DNA from: Candidatus Bipolaricaulota bacterium
GTDB lineage: Bacteria > Bipolaricaulota > Bipolaricaulia > UBA7950 > UBA9294
Assembly (NCBI GenBank): GCA_028277345.1
Contig: JANQGM010000025.1
Coordinates: forward strand, 1 to 64,000
Direction: 5' to 3'
DNA length: 64,000 bases
Below, piece by piece: positions 33,218 to 41,716 of this stretch; the stretch's first letter is position 1; every line of letters begins with the position of its first letter. Position numbers and translations under genes: made by a program. The notes under the pieces were generated by a model. It was not told where the DNA came from and did no database searches. It was given only the letters and a program-made list of their open reading frames with translations.

Positions 33218-33805
33218 CTAGTCGTTGAAGTGACGTCCGTACGTCTCTGCCGAAGCGATCTCAGACAAGGGTTTGCGTGGCTTTCGGTCCGAAAACACGC
33301 CTTTTCCGATGGGTAGGACCGCGGCCAAGCCCAGGGTTTCGGGGACACCGAGGATCGCGTGAAGCGCCGCTCCAGAGGGCGTATAGGGCAACGACGAGAA
33401 TCCCTCGTCCTCAATCTGGAGCAGCATGAACCCAATGGCTAACCAGGTTGAGGGAATGGGATAGGGCACGGTTGGGTCGAAGAATACGGCGATCAATACC
33501 GGCGCCGATTCCAGAAACGCCTTGGAGGATGTGATGCCGTGCTCGTTCATCCATCCTCCAAGAAGCTCAGGGGGAGAGTGATGCAGCTTGGCCTCCACGG
33601 ACTCGCAGGCGTGGCGAACGCGCTGTTTTACCTTCGGATCTCGAATGACGACGAAGTGCCACGGCTGCTGATTCGCGCCAGACGGTGCATGACGCCCTGC
33701 CTCAAGGATGCGTTGGAGTGCGTCTGCTGGAACCGGTTCCGGCCGGAAGTCGCGAGCGCTTTGGCGGGAAAGAATCGAGGGTAGAACACGACGGTCGTTG
33801 AGCAT
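33218..33805 (-). CDS. Nitroreductase family protein (second)
   Basis: 195 residues. SRQSARDFRPEPVPADALQ, AGRHAPSGANQQPWHFVVI and a C-terminal GVPETLGLAAVLPIGK define an FMN-dependent nitroreductase-fold protein. The frame is open far upstream, but only this part is coding-like. ATG 33805 has no strong ribosome site, so the start is the least certain part. Substrate unknown. Only about 25 percent alike by eye to the nitroreductase at 12268. Confidence 0.85.
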   Translation of the reverse strand: MLNDRRVLPSILSRQSARDFRPEPVPADALQRILEAGRHAPSGANQQPWHFVVIRDPKVKQRVRHACESVEAKLHHSPPELLGGWMNEHGITSSKAFLESAPVLIAVFFDPTVPYPIPSTWLAIGFMLLQIEDEGFSSLPYTPSGAALHAILGVPETLGLAAVLPIGKGVFSDRKPRKPLSEIASAETYGRHFND

Positions 33806-33889
33806 GAGCGAATCACCGGCCTTTGCCAGGGGAGTATACCGCGTCTGCTTGCCTCCGGCGGTACAATGAAAAGGTTGCGGAGGTGAGAG

Positions 33890-34363
33890 ATGAGCGAGCG
33901 CATACTTCGAGATCAGCTCGTGGCTCAACTTGAGGGAGGTCAAGCCTATTTGCCGGTGACTGAGATTTTGGAGGGATTTCCGGTACCCTGTGCGGGCGAT
34001 CGAATGGGGCGCTGTCGGCACACACCGTGGGAATTGCTCGAACACCTGCGAATTGCGCAGTGGGATATTCTCAACTTTACCCTCGATCCTCAGCACGTGA
34101 CGCCACCGTGGCCCGACGAGCACTGGCCTGATGATACAGCGCCTCAATCTGCCAATGATTGGCATGACACGGCCAAGACGTTTCTTGAGGATTTGGAGCG
34201 TGTCGTGGCGATGGCGCGTGATCCGAAGATCCCGCTGTTCGAGACGATTCCGCATGGAACGGGGCAGACGTATCTGCGAGAGATTCTGCTGGTCGCCGAT
34301 CACAATGCGCATCATTTGGGGCAACTGCTGATGTTGCGGCGAGCTTTCGAAGTGGCTGAGTAG
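33890..34363 (+). CDS. DinB-like metalloenzyme-fold protein
   Basis: 157-residue four-helix bundle. Metal-site histidines are in TPWELLEHLRIAQ and HNAHHLGQLLMLRR, the typical DinB/YfiT triad spacing. Relatives act as thiol-dependent transferases or are uncharacterised. GGAGGTGAGAG precedes ATG. Followed 21 bases later by an unknown secreted membrane protein gene. Confidence 0.85.
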   Translation: MSERILRDQLVAQLEGGQAYLPVTEILEGFPVPCAGDRMGRCRHTPWELLEHLRIAQWDILNFTLDPQHVTPPWPDEHWPDDTAPQSANDWHDTAKTFLEDLERVVAMARDPKIPLFETIPHGTGQTYLREILLVADHNAHHLGQLLMLRRAFEVAE

Positions 34364-34384
34364 AGAGGGCATCAAGGAGGACCT

Positions 34385-34930
34385 ATGAAAACGTGGTTGG
34401 TCGTGGGGTTGCTGGTTCTGTGCTTGGGACTTTCGGCATGGGCGGGGCCTGCGCAAGATATCTTGGGCAGCTTGGCCGAATCCGCGCGTTCGGAACGCGT
34501 CGTATCCGGGATTACGTCGATTGGCATCGGCATCGGCATCGGTGTGGGCGGGTACTTCCTTCTCCGCGATCTCGGATTGGGCTCGTACGCGGCCATTGCT
34601 GGAGGCTTGGTGGCCTTCCCTGGCTTGATCACGCTTGCCTTCCCCTCTGAGGCCGAAGTCGCGTGTTCGCGGGCGTGCGATTCGGAAACGGATTCAGCGT
34701 TGGCGCTGGAGCGGTTGGCGGCGGCGGCACAGTTATCTCGCTATATCTCGGGGGTCGTCAATGTGGCTGCCGGCGTAGCGTCGCTCTTGTTCCCGTACAG
34801 CTACGTGACACAGTATGACTACGTCTACTCGGCGGTACTCAACTTTGGCATGGCGGCCATCGACTTTCTTCTTCCGTCGAAAATGGAGCGCGCCTACGAG
34901 CAGTATCTCGCGGTCGCCGGAGGGACCTAG
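34385..34930 (+). CDS. Membrane protein of unknown function with glycine-rich helix
   Basis: 181 residues. A signal peptide or first helix (MKTWLVVGLLVLCLGLSAWA) is followed by a segment SIGIGIGIGVGGYFLL and at least two more hydrophobic stretches. Two Cys lie in ACSRACDSE. AAGGAGGACCT precedes ATG. I do not recognise it. Probably co-transcribed with the DinB-like gene. Confidence 0.6.
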   Translation: MKTWLVVGLLVLCLGLSAWAGPAQDILGSLAESARSERVVSGITSIGIGIGIGVGGYFLLRDLGLGSYAAIAGGLVAFPGLITLAFPSEAEVACSRACDSETDSALALERLAAAAQLSRYISGVVNVAAGVASLLFPYSYVTQYDYVYSAVLNFGMAAIDFLLPSKMERAYEQYLAVAGGT

Positions 34931-34946
34931 ACACGGCGCGATTTCC

Positions 34947-35333
34947 TTAGTGCGTGCGATCGGCGAGTGCGTCCTTGATTTCCTGCGGAGCACGGAAGAC
35001 ACCGCGAACGGCCACTGAATCGATGGTTGCTCTTGCCAGATCCGCATCGATGTCGTTGGAGAGCACGAGGATTCCAATCACGCGAATGGAAAGGCTCTCT
35101 CCTGCCTGTTGCTTATTGAGCAAGTCTTGACGATTCATGATGAGGGCGCCCATCACGAATGATCGCTTGACGGCGACGCTCTGAATCACACTGTCATGGC
35201 GATCCAGCAAGTTTCGCAGTCCGGTTCTGATGACATCCGTGCGGTTTGAGTAGAGCCCTTGCTCCACCAATACATCCGCTCTCCCAAGATCAACAGGGCT
35301 CAGATTGACCGTAATCTTCTCAGTCTCCGACAT
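34947..35333 (-). CDS. CopG/NikR-like ribbon-helix-helix protein with C-terminal domain
   Basis: 128 residues. The N-terminal 45 residues form a ribbon-helix-helix (KITVNLSPVDLGRADVLVEQ, SNRTDVIRTGLRNLLDRH). The C-terminal 75 residues (SIRVIGILVLSNDIDADLA) may be a ligand-binding or oligomerisation domain, as in NikR, but lack obvious His/Cys metal ligands. GGAGAACG precedes ATG 35333. No toxin gene is adjacent. Lies 41 bases after the CPBP protease start-to-stop region on the same strand. Confidence 0.7.
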   Translation of the reverse strand: MSETEKITVNLSPVDLGRADVLVEQGLYSNRTDVIRTGLRNLLDRHDSVIQSVAVKRSFVMGALIMNRQDLLNKQQAGESLSIRVIGILVLSNDIDADLARATIDSVAVRGVFRAPQEIKDALADRTH

Positions 35334-35374
35334 CGTTCTCCTTCCGGACACCCGGCGTGAGGATGTTGCCCATT

Positions 35375-36181
35375 CTACCATGGCCGTCCTACAGCAAGGA
35401 CTAGAATCAAACATGTGATTCCAAGGAGCGCGGATGAAATGACGCCTCCGTAATCCACAAGGTGCCGCTTCTGTTCTCCCGGCAGAAGTGCGGCTAGCGC
35501 TGAGCCACCGATGGTGTTGCTGGCCATGTGAGCAAGCGAAACGCTCCAAACATCTCCTGTCCGCGCAAAAATCCAGCCTAGAAGGATAGACAACAGGACA
35601 GACCAAAGCGTGAATGCTGCAAATCCTTTGCGTCGCTCAGTCGGATATCCGTACCCCATTCGAATGAGGGGCCAATGCCAGATGGCCCAGACCACTCCCG
35701 TGATCAGTGCCGCAATTAGGGGCTCCTCGGGGAAGAGCCTTGCTTGGAAGTAGACACGCCAGCCGAATTCCTCTCCGAACTGAATCGGAGCCATGACGAG
35801 TGCTATGAAGGGAAGCTGTAACAGTAGGCCGATTCGTGAGCGAATGGGGCGAATTTTTCTTGGATAGACCGACCATTTGGAGTTGCAAATGACCGCGTAG
35901 GTTCCAAGAGCGATGAGCAAGGGAATTAACCAGCCGATGCTATAGACGGGCCATTCGGTGACTTTAGGGATGAACTCCGTAAGGTCGAATCCCTCTTTGG
36001 TGATGAAGGCACGCACGATACATGCGGCGATTGCAGGAGAAAATGCTCCCGGCAGGATCGCCATCTGGAAACGCATGCTGTTTGGATTCAATCCTCGATT
36101 CATGAGCGGTGCCCACAAGCCCCAAGCGATGCCAAACGTCAGTAGTAAGTACGAACTCAACCCGACCATTTGAGTCGTCAT
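35375..36181 (-). CDS. CPBP (Abi/CaaX) family intramembrane metalloprotease
   Basis: 268-residue membrane protein with about seven or eight helices. Active-site motifs are EEFGWR (EExxxR), VVWAIWHWP (FxxxH-like) and LAHMASN (HxxxN). Family members are glutamate proteases linked to bacteriocin self-immunity, signalling or prenyl-protein processing. The start at 36181 lacks a good ribosome site; ATG a few codons in is an alternative. Two prominent palindromes lie 190-280 bases upstream. Confidence 0.82.
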   Translation of the reverse strand: MTTQMVGLSSYLLLTFGIAWGLWAPLMNRGLNPNSMRFQMAILPGAFSPAIAACIVRAFITKEGFDLTEFIPKVTEWPVYSIGWLIPLLIALGTYAVICNSKWSVYPRKIRPIRSRIGLLLQLPFIALVMAPIQFGEEFGWRVYFQARLFPEEPLIAALITGVVWAIWHWPLIRMGYGYPTERRKGFAAFTLWSVLLSILLGWIFARTGDVWSVSLAHMASNTIGGSALAALLPGEQKRHLVDYGGVISSALLGITCLILVLAVGRPW

Positions 36182-36373
36182 TCACAAGTCCCTTCGATTG
36201 GGGCCACATCGCAACCTGTTCCAAACGAGAGCCTCAGTACACCCGCTTGGCAAGTGCGCCGTGCAAGCGGGTTCCTTGGAGCTCTTTGCGTTGGGAGATC
36301 CGTTGGAGAACCCCATTTTAGATCGAAGAGAGCAACGTTGTTGTTCGAAAATCTAGTCATAAACCCTCCTGAA

Positions 36374-36459
36374 AACATCCATATGGATGTTATGAGGACC
36401 AGTATGCAGGTTTTCGACGCGAAATCAACATCCATATACCATCTGTATGGATGTTGATT
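36374..36459. repeat. Paired palindromes sharing an ACATCCATA half-site
   Basis: AACATCCATATGGATGTT (36374-36391) is an 18-base perfect palindrome. AATCAACATCCATA (36423-36436) and TATGGATGTTGATT (36446-36459) form a 14-pair perfect hairpin with a nine-base loop. All four arms share ACATCCATA. They lie in a 392-base gap (36182-36573) upstream of the CPBP protease gene, with no coding signal elsewhere in the gap. Likely an operator for a dimeric regulator or the end structure of a small mobile repeat. Confidence 0.7.
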
Positions 36460-36573
36460 GTGGTTAGAACCGTAGCACAATGTGAAAGGACCATTCCGTG
36501 GAGACCTTGAGAAGGTCGGCCACCGGTCCATCATGAGACGTTTGAGTTGCTCCTAGTCCTTCGCTGAAGTGCT

Positions 36574-37890
36574 CTACCGGCGTGTCGCTGCTTGTCGCCC
36601 GGCGCGTTCGTTGACCAGCAGCAAGAGCAGCCCGCCAGCCAAGAGGAAGGCGGCGATGGACAAAACGGCCACCCGCTGGCCCGCCTGTTCGGCCGCCAGT
36701 TCAGCGAGTTCCCGGTTGCTCTGGAACCAGATCGCCATACGAGAGGCAATGATGCCAAAGATGGTGGGCCCAATGAACGATGATGTTCGCCCGGCCACGG
36801 CGAAGAATCCGTAGAACTCAGCGCTTCGTCCCTCTGGGGCCAGCATGCCGACCATCGCGCGGCTGACGGATTGAACGCCGGTGAGGGAGAAGCCGGCCAA
36901 GGCGCCAATGAAGTAGAAGCCTTGGATCGACCGGTTGAAGTACAGCCAGATGACGGCGGCCAGCATGCCGAACAGTGAAAGAAGGAGAGAGCCCTTCGCT
37001 CCGACGCGGTCGGCGACCCAGCCCATGACGAAGGCCCCTGGAATCGATGTGATCTGAACGAGGATCATGAAGATGATGAGCTGTTGCTGATTCATGCCGA
37101 ACAGCACCGTCCCCAAGATGGCGGCGAAGCTGAGCGTCATCAAAATGCCGTCGTTGTAAACCAGGAAGGCGAGAATGAACTTGCCGAACTCTCGGTAATT
37201 GCGGACGGCACGGATCGTCTCTGCAATCCGCTGAAATGGAAGTTTGATCAAGGAGGCCCCGCTTGGAAGTGGGCCGACGGCCGGACGCTCCTGAAGCCAA
37301 AGGAAGATGGGGGCCGCAAAGACGGCGAAATAAACGGCGGTGAAGACCAGAGACAGGCGGACGATGAATCCTCCGCCGATGAGTTGGATGAGGGCGAGAA
37401 CGATGATGAGACAAACGACGCCGCCCGCCGACCCGATGGCCCAGCCATTGCCCGAGACGCGGCCGATCTCTTCTTCCGAAGCGATTTCAGGCAAGAGCGA
37501 ATTGTAGAACACCTGAGAGCTGCGATATCCAATTTCAGCCAAGATGAACAGAGCCATTCCTGCGAAAATCGCGCCCTTTGTCACGAAGAAGAGACAGGCG
37601 GTGAAGACGCAGGCCATCGCCGTATACAGAAACAGGAATCGCTTCTTGGTTCCAGCGTAGTCGGCGATCGCTCCCAGAATCGGAGACAATAGCGCGACCA
37701 CCAGCATGGCAATGCCGACGGCCAAGCCCCACAAGAACGATCCGCGAGCCCCGCCGACGACTTCCGACTTGAAATAGGCGGAATAGACGGCAAGGAGGAC
37801 GACGGCCGCGTAGGCACTGTTCCCGAAATCATAAAGGTACCAGGACCAACGTTGCTTCTTTCGGCTGGGCGCTGCTGTGCTCGGGGACAT
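36574..37890 (-). CDS. MFS transporter, UMF1 type
   Basis: 438 residues with about 12 helices. WYLYDFGNSAYAAVVLLAVY near the N-terminus is the hallmark of the UMF1 (Atg22-like) family, whose members may export amino acids or other solutes. Other blocks are FYNSLLPEIASEEEIGRVSGNGWA and GALAGFSLTGVQSVSRAMVG, given here only by their ends. ATG 37890 behind AAGGAGCCGT is chosen over ATG 37905. It lies 27 bases after the acyltransferase gene. Confidence 0.88.
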   Translation of the reverse strand: MSPSTAAPSRKKQRWSWYLYDFGNSAYAAVVLLAVYSAYFKSEVVGGARGSFLWGLAVGIAMLVVALLSPILGAIADYAGTKKRFLFLYTAMACVFTACLFFVTKGAIFAGMALFILAEIGYRSSQVFYNSLLPEIASEEEIGRVSGNGWAIGSAGGVVCLIIVLALIQLIGGGFIVRLSLVFTAVYFAVFAAPIFLWLQERPAVGPLPSGASLIKLPFQRIAETIRAVRNYREFGKFILAFLVYNDGILMTLSFAAILGTVLFGMNQQQLIIFMILVQITSIPGAFVMGWVADRVGAKGSLLLSLFGMLAAVIWLYFNRSIQGFYFIGALAGFSLTGVQSVSRAMVGMLAPEGRSAEFYGFFAVAGRTSSFIGPTIFGIIASRMAIWFQSNRELAELAAEQAGQRVAVLSIAAFLLAGGLLLLLVNERAGRQAATRR

Positions 37891-37917
37891 ACGGCTCCTT
37901 TCCATACCCGGGGGCGG

Positions 37918-38670
37918 CTACTGCTGATCGGGGGCGTCTCCCTCTTCCCAGGGATATTTCACGGCTTCGGCGGCGGCGCGCAAATCCGGGTTGTCCGAAT
38001 ACACGCCTCTTAGGTCATCCGGGATCAAGTCCGCAATGGCGCGCATGATGGCATCTCCAACGTCGTCGAGATTCCCTCTCCCCACACGCCCTCGCTCCGA
38101 AGTCCCAAAGGGTCCGATCGGTGCGCCAATGCGAATGGTGATCGTCGCGCGACGGAAACGCTTCAGACTGGAGAAAATGTCAGGAAGCCCGTCCAATCCG
38201 ACGGGAAGGATTTTCGCCTGCGTTCGCGTGGCCAAGAACGCGCTTCCTGGTCTTGGGGGGCGGAGGATGGCGGCCCAACTTCCGCCCTCAGGGAAGATGC
38301 CGAGCACGCCGCCCTGCCGGAGGGTCTCTTCGGCTTGGCGCAGCGCGCCTCGAGAGGAGCCTCCACGGCGAACGCGGTGAAGTCCCCACATTCGAGGGAT
38401 CCAGCGGACGATGGCGGGAGCAAACGGCATATGGAACCCGCCGATGAAATCGAGCGGCCATGGCATGGCGCGAATGATGGCCAAAGGATCGACGAAATGG
38501 AAATGGTTGGCGGCAACGATGAGCGGACCGCTCTCGGGAATGTTCTCTTCTCCTTCGATGCGAACGCGAGCCAATAGGGCAAAAAGCAGTCGGATGATGC
38601 CACGAAGAACGGAACGGATTCCCACGTGACGTGGCTTCCAAGTTGAGTTCGCCCCCCCGAGAGTACTCAT
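37918..38670 (-). CDS. 1-acyl-sn-glycerol-3-phosphate acyltransferase family protein (PlsC-like)
   Basis: 250 residues. Acyltransferase motif I is NHFHFVDP (HxxxxD), motif II is near RWIPRMWGLHRVRRGG and motif III is GIFPEGGSW. A hydrophobic N-terminal helix (GIIRLLFALLARV) anchors it to the inner membrane. It probably makes phosphatidic acid for phospholipids. ATG 38670 has no ribosome site but lies six bases after a possible -10 box TATCAT, so the mRNA may be leaderless. Confidence 0.85.
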   Translation of the reverse strand: MSTLGGANSTWKPRHVGIRSVLRGIIRLLFALLARVRIEGEENIPESGPLIVAANHFHFVDPLAIIRAMPWPLDFIGGFHMPFAPAIVRWIPRMWGLHRVRRGGSSRGALRQAEETLRQGGVLGIFPEGGSWAAILRPPRPGSAFLATRTQAKILPVGLDGLPDIFSSLKRFRRATITIRIGAPIGPFGTSERGRVGRGNLDDVGDAIMRAIADLIPDDLRGVYSDNPDLRAAAEAVKYPWEEGDAPDQQ

Positions 38671-38803
38671 GCCGACATGATACAGGAAACGGAAATGAAA
38701 TGGGATCAAGTGATCGAGATTAGCGATCCTCGGACGGGACGGACGATGAAGAAGGCGATATGCTTAGCGAACGATGTCGAAGGACGGCACGAACGGAGGA
38801 ACC

Positions 38804-39025
38804 ATGAAAATCGAAATTCAACAGGCGCTCGAAGAGATCCGTCCCATGCTGCAAGCCGATGGGGGCGATGTCGAACTGGTTGAAGTCACCGAAGAAGGGA
38901 TCGTGCGCGTGCGCCTGCAAGGTGCGTGCCAAGGTTGTCCGATGTCTCAGATGACCCTCAAGAATGGGATCGAGCGGCTACTCAAGGAGAAGGTGGCGGG
39001 CGTCGTCGAAGTCGAGTCCGTGTAG
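38804..39025 (+). CDS. NifU C-terminal-domain iron-sulfur scaffold protein
   Basis: 73 residues. The fold ALEEIRPMLQADGGDVELVE with CQGCPMSQMTLKNGIE (Cys42 and Cys45) is the Nfu-type scaffold that binds a 4Fe-4S cluster between two subunits and passes it to target proteins. GGAGGAACC precedes ATG. It precedes the tandem GNAT gene by 19 bases. Several enzymes in this window need such clusters (IspG, KorAB, possibly the nuclease at 41060). Confidence 0.92.
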   Translation: MKIEIQQALEEIRPMLQADGGDVELVEVTEEGIVRVRLQGACQGCPMSQMTLKNGIERLLKEKVAGVVEVESV

Positions 39026-39044
39026 CCTTCGGAGGAGGCGTCCC

Positions 39045-40025
39045 ATGGCGAAGGAAGATCCGCGGAGATATCCGAAAGGTGAGGGCGTGGAATCGCGTCC
39101 CATAACGGTGTCGGACGCAGATTCCGCGTATGAGATTCTGAAGATGTCGGCCGTGGCCGCAAGCTGCGATCCCCCACCGCGTGAGGCAATCGTCAGGACG
39201 CTGCAGCAATTGGAGCCGACGTTGGCCGCGGACAGTTTGATCCTGTTCGTCGAGAATGCCGCGGTCGCAGTGGCTGTTCTGTTTCTTCCACCGGCCTCCG
39301 GAGACGACGAGGTGGCTTCGGTGATCGCTGATGTTCTTCCGGCTTATCGAGGGAGAGGCTTGGAGCAGACGCTGTGCCACTGGATGGATGAGCGGACCCG
39401 ACAGGCCAAGGATGCGGGTGGTCGGCTGCACCAGCTTCGATCGAGTTGCGATTTGCGAAATATCGGGCGCCTTGATCTGCTTGGCGCTATGGGGTTCGAG
39501 CCCGTTCGCTACGCCTACAAGATGCACGTTCAGCTCACAGAGCCGCCGAGCCTGCCGACTCTTCCCGCGGAGCTTCGGTTGATTCCCTGGGACGCGCAGC
39601 GGAGTTCGCAGGCGTTGCGTGTTTTCAATCGAGCCTTTGCCGGTCATTGGGGACTCCCCGAAATCGATGAGGGCATGTGGCAGCAAAGGTTTCTTGGCGT
39701 CGAACAGAGCCGCATGGATCTCTCTTGGATGGTTCTGGAGGGGGATGATGTGGTTGGACTGTGCATCAACTGGGTCCTCCCTCCCCGCAGTGAAGACGAC
39801 GGGGAACGCGGGTGGATCGAGGCGATCGGTGTCGTGCCCGAGTATCGTGGGCGGGGAATCGCGGACGCCATGATGGCTCAATCCCTACTTGCCTTCTACG
39901 AGTCAGGGCTGTCACAGGCGGGACTTGACGTGGACACACAGAATGAGACTGGCGCACTGACGCTCTACGAGAAGCACGGATTCCATCCCGCCCAGCAAAC
40001 CGTCATTTTGGTGAAGTCCGTGTAG
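39045..40025 (+). CDS. Tandem GNAT acetyltransferase (MshD-like architecture)
   Basis: 326 residues with two GNAT domains. Domain 1 is about 15-170 with YRGRGLEQTL, and domain 2 is about 180-325 with VVPEYRGRGIADAMMAQSL and LYEKHGFHPAQQT. The fold and length match mycothiol synthase-type and related tandem acetyltransferases, but substrate cannot be told. GGAGGAGGCGTCCC precedes ATG 39045. A strong terminator follows. Convergent with a PIG-L deacetylase gene. Confidence 0.85.
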   Translation: MAKEDPRRYPKGEGVESRPITVSDADSAYEILKMSAVAASCDPPPREAIVRTLQQLEPTLAADSLILFVENAAVAVAVLFLPPASGDDEVASVIADVLPAYRGRGLEQTLCHWMDERTRQAKDAGGRLHQLRSSCDLRNIGRLDLLGAMGFEPVRYAYKMHVQLTEPPSLPTLPAELRLIPWDAQRSSQALRVFNRAFAGHWGLPEIDEGMWQQRFLGVEQSRMDLSWMVLEGDDVVGLCINWVLPPRSEDDGERGWIEAIGVVPEYRGRGIADAMMAQSLLAFYESGLSQAGLDVDTQNETGALTLYEKHGFHPAQQTVILVKSV

Positions 40026-40080
40026 ACGGTCTCGAACGTTGCCCTTGACGCCGGGCGAGCGAAAAACGTATGTTGTGAGT

Positions 40081-40110
40081 AGCGCCGTCGCGAACGGCGC
40101 TCTTTCTTTT
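40081..40110 (+). terminator. Intrinsic terminator after tandem GNAT gene
   Basis: AGCGCCGT (40081-40088) pairs perfectly with ACGGCGCT (40094-40101) around CGCGA, followed by CTTTCTTTT. It ends the nfu-GNAT transcript. Confidence 0.85.
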
Positions 40111-40232
40111 GGGTGCTCCTCGATCCGTTTGAAGAAGACGGGATTGCTCTACGCCAAACGGCCGGTGGCGTGCGCGGTTGATTTGCCGCGGAGCGGATCC
40201 GCGTGAATGCTCGTGAGTCTGGCTGCGTCATC

Positions 40233-40946
40233 CTAGTCCAGGTGATCAACCAACCGGGAGAGGGGTGGGTCGAAGGATTCGCCGAAGAACTCGAAGGCTA
40301 CGAGACGATCCATGGCGTCGCGGATTCCGGATTGAGCGATGGTTGCCTCATAGGTGCGATAGCAATCGAGCGCCGCGCGAAACGACTCCATATCGATGTC
40401 ATCGACCTCGACCAGGCAATCGATGTCTTCGGATGAGGAATGGGAGAGAGCGTGCCAACCCGGTTCATCGCCGGCTTGCTCTTCGGTCAGCGTAAAGAAG
40501 GCGAGCCGCCGGAGCGAGGAGTCGGCGCGTTCTTTCATTTCCACGAAGACGCGTTTGACCGCAGCATGCGCAACAAGATGATCATGAAATCCGCTGACAC
40601 CGTGAACGGCATACGTCACAAGGATCTCTGGCTGCTGCTGTTCGATCTCGTCCTCAATGGCGGCCTCAAGAACGCGAGGGTCCAGCGCCTTGAGGCCGCT
40701 ATCCGGAAAATCGAGAACTGTGAGATTCGCCAGATGAAGCACGCGGGCGACGTCGGCCATTTCGCGTTCACGAACTGTGCCCATCTCGGCGATCGAATAC
40801 CCGAAATCGTGCCGGCGCCGGGTTGCCCCGCCCTTTGTCAGGGTAAGCAGAGATACCTCGTGCCCGGCGCGCACTTGCGCCGAGATCGCACGGGCCGGGC
40901 CGAACGATTCATCATCCGGATGAGGAAAGACGTACAAAATCTTCAT
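40233..40946 (-). CDS. PIG-L family (LmbE-like) deacetylase
   Basis: 237 residues. The zinc motif PHPDDESFG (PHPDDE) is at residues 9-17 and the partner histidines are in SGFHDHLVAH. LTLTKGGATRR is the conserved strand-loop. Family members remove N-acetyl groups from GlcNAc conjugates (MshB, BshB, PIG-L). AAGGAGTTCC precedes ATG. It faces the tandem GNAT gene across a 207-base gap that holds the terminator. Confidence 0.9.
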   Translation of the reverse strand: MKILYVFPHPDDESFGPARAISAQVRAGHEVSLLTLTKGGATRRRHDFGYSIAEMGTVREREMADVARVLHLANLTVLDFPDSGLKALDPRVLEAAIEDEIEQQQPEILVTYAVHGVSGFHDHLVAHAAVKRVFVEMKERADSSLRRLAFFTLTEEQAGDEPGWHALSHSSSEDIDCLVEVDDIDMESFRAALDCYRTYEATIAQSGIRDAMDRLVAFEFFGESFDPPLSRLVDHLD

Positions 40947-41059
40947 GGAACTCCTTTCCGTGCAACGGCAGTCGCTGCTGCCAAGTTCTGGCAGTTCTCG
41001 CTTGACGTTCCAGAGACAACCCCATAGCCTTTCAGCATAGCATACCGAAGGAGGCGGGT

Positions 41060-41713
41060 ATGGCCGTCCAGAGAACCGATCCCTATATCTGGGTTACGTG
41101 GCTGACCAAACTGCTTGCCGGAGAGGCCATGTGCGAATGGTCATCATGGTTTCGAGCCCACCACAAGGATTACGATAAGCTTCCCGCGGATTTCGATTTG
41201 GCGGGCTGGACGATCGATCATCGCGAGTTGGTGAATGCCCGCCGAGAGCAATTGCTTGATGCCGGCTTCACGGTTTACATCGAAGATGAGAATGCGTTCA
41301 AGCGGATTGGTCAGACGGGAATTGTCGTCTCTGGAAAACCTGACATTCTTGCGATCAAGGACGGCGTCGGCGTCATTGAAGACTGCAAAACAGGACGACC
41401 AAGGACGTCCGACCAACTGCAGGTCCTCGTCTACATGCTGCTTCTTCCGATTCGCAACCCGCGCGTCGAGGGCGTTTCGCTCTCCGGGCGCGTGGCGTAC
41501 AAGACGAATATGGTGGACATTCCAGCGACGGGCCTGGACGATACCTTCAGGACCCGGTTCGTGGACTTGGTGAGAAAGGTTGGGGGCGACAAGCCGCTGC
41601 CGAAATCGCCGGCATGGGCCGAGTGCCGGTGGTGCGACATTGGGCCCGCCGATTGTCTCTATCGCGTTTCCGAGCCCCCGGAATCCGCAGAAGCGGAAAC
41701 CGATCTCTTCTAG
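41060..41713 (+). CDS. PD-(D/E)XK nuclease with four-Cys cluster (Cas4/AddB-like)
   Basis: 217 residues. Nuclease motifs are SGKPDILAI (Asp), VIEDCKTG (ExxK-like acid and Lys) and SDQLQVLVYML (Gln and Tyr). One Cys near the N-terminus (AMCEWSSWF) and three at the C-terminus (ECRWCDIGPADC) match the 4Fe-4S arrangement of Cas4, AddB and Dna2 nucleases. No CRISPR array, cas gene or helicase is nearby. GGAGGCGGGT precedes ATG. Likely a single-strand DNA exonuclease. Confidence 0.78.
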   Translation: MAVQRTDPYIWVTWLTKLLAGEAMCEWSSWFRAHHKDYDKLPADFDLAGWTIDHRELVNARREQLLDAGFTVYIEDENAFKRIGQTGIVVSGKPDILAIKDGVGVIEDCKTGRPRTSDQLQVLVYMLLLPIRNPRVEGVSLSGRVAYKTNMVDIPATGLDDTFRTRFVDLVRKVGGDKPLPKSPAWAECRWCDIGPADCLYRVSEPPESAEAETDLF

Positions 41714-41716
41714 CCT

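Noticed and set aside
41060-41713. Possibility that the Cas4-like nuclease marks a CRISPR locus.
   Set aside because: I saw no direct repeats with spacers and no cas genes in the window.
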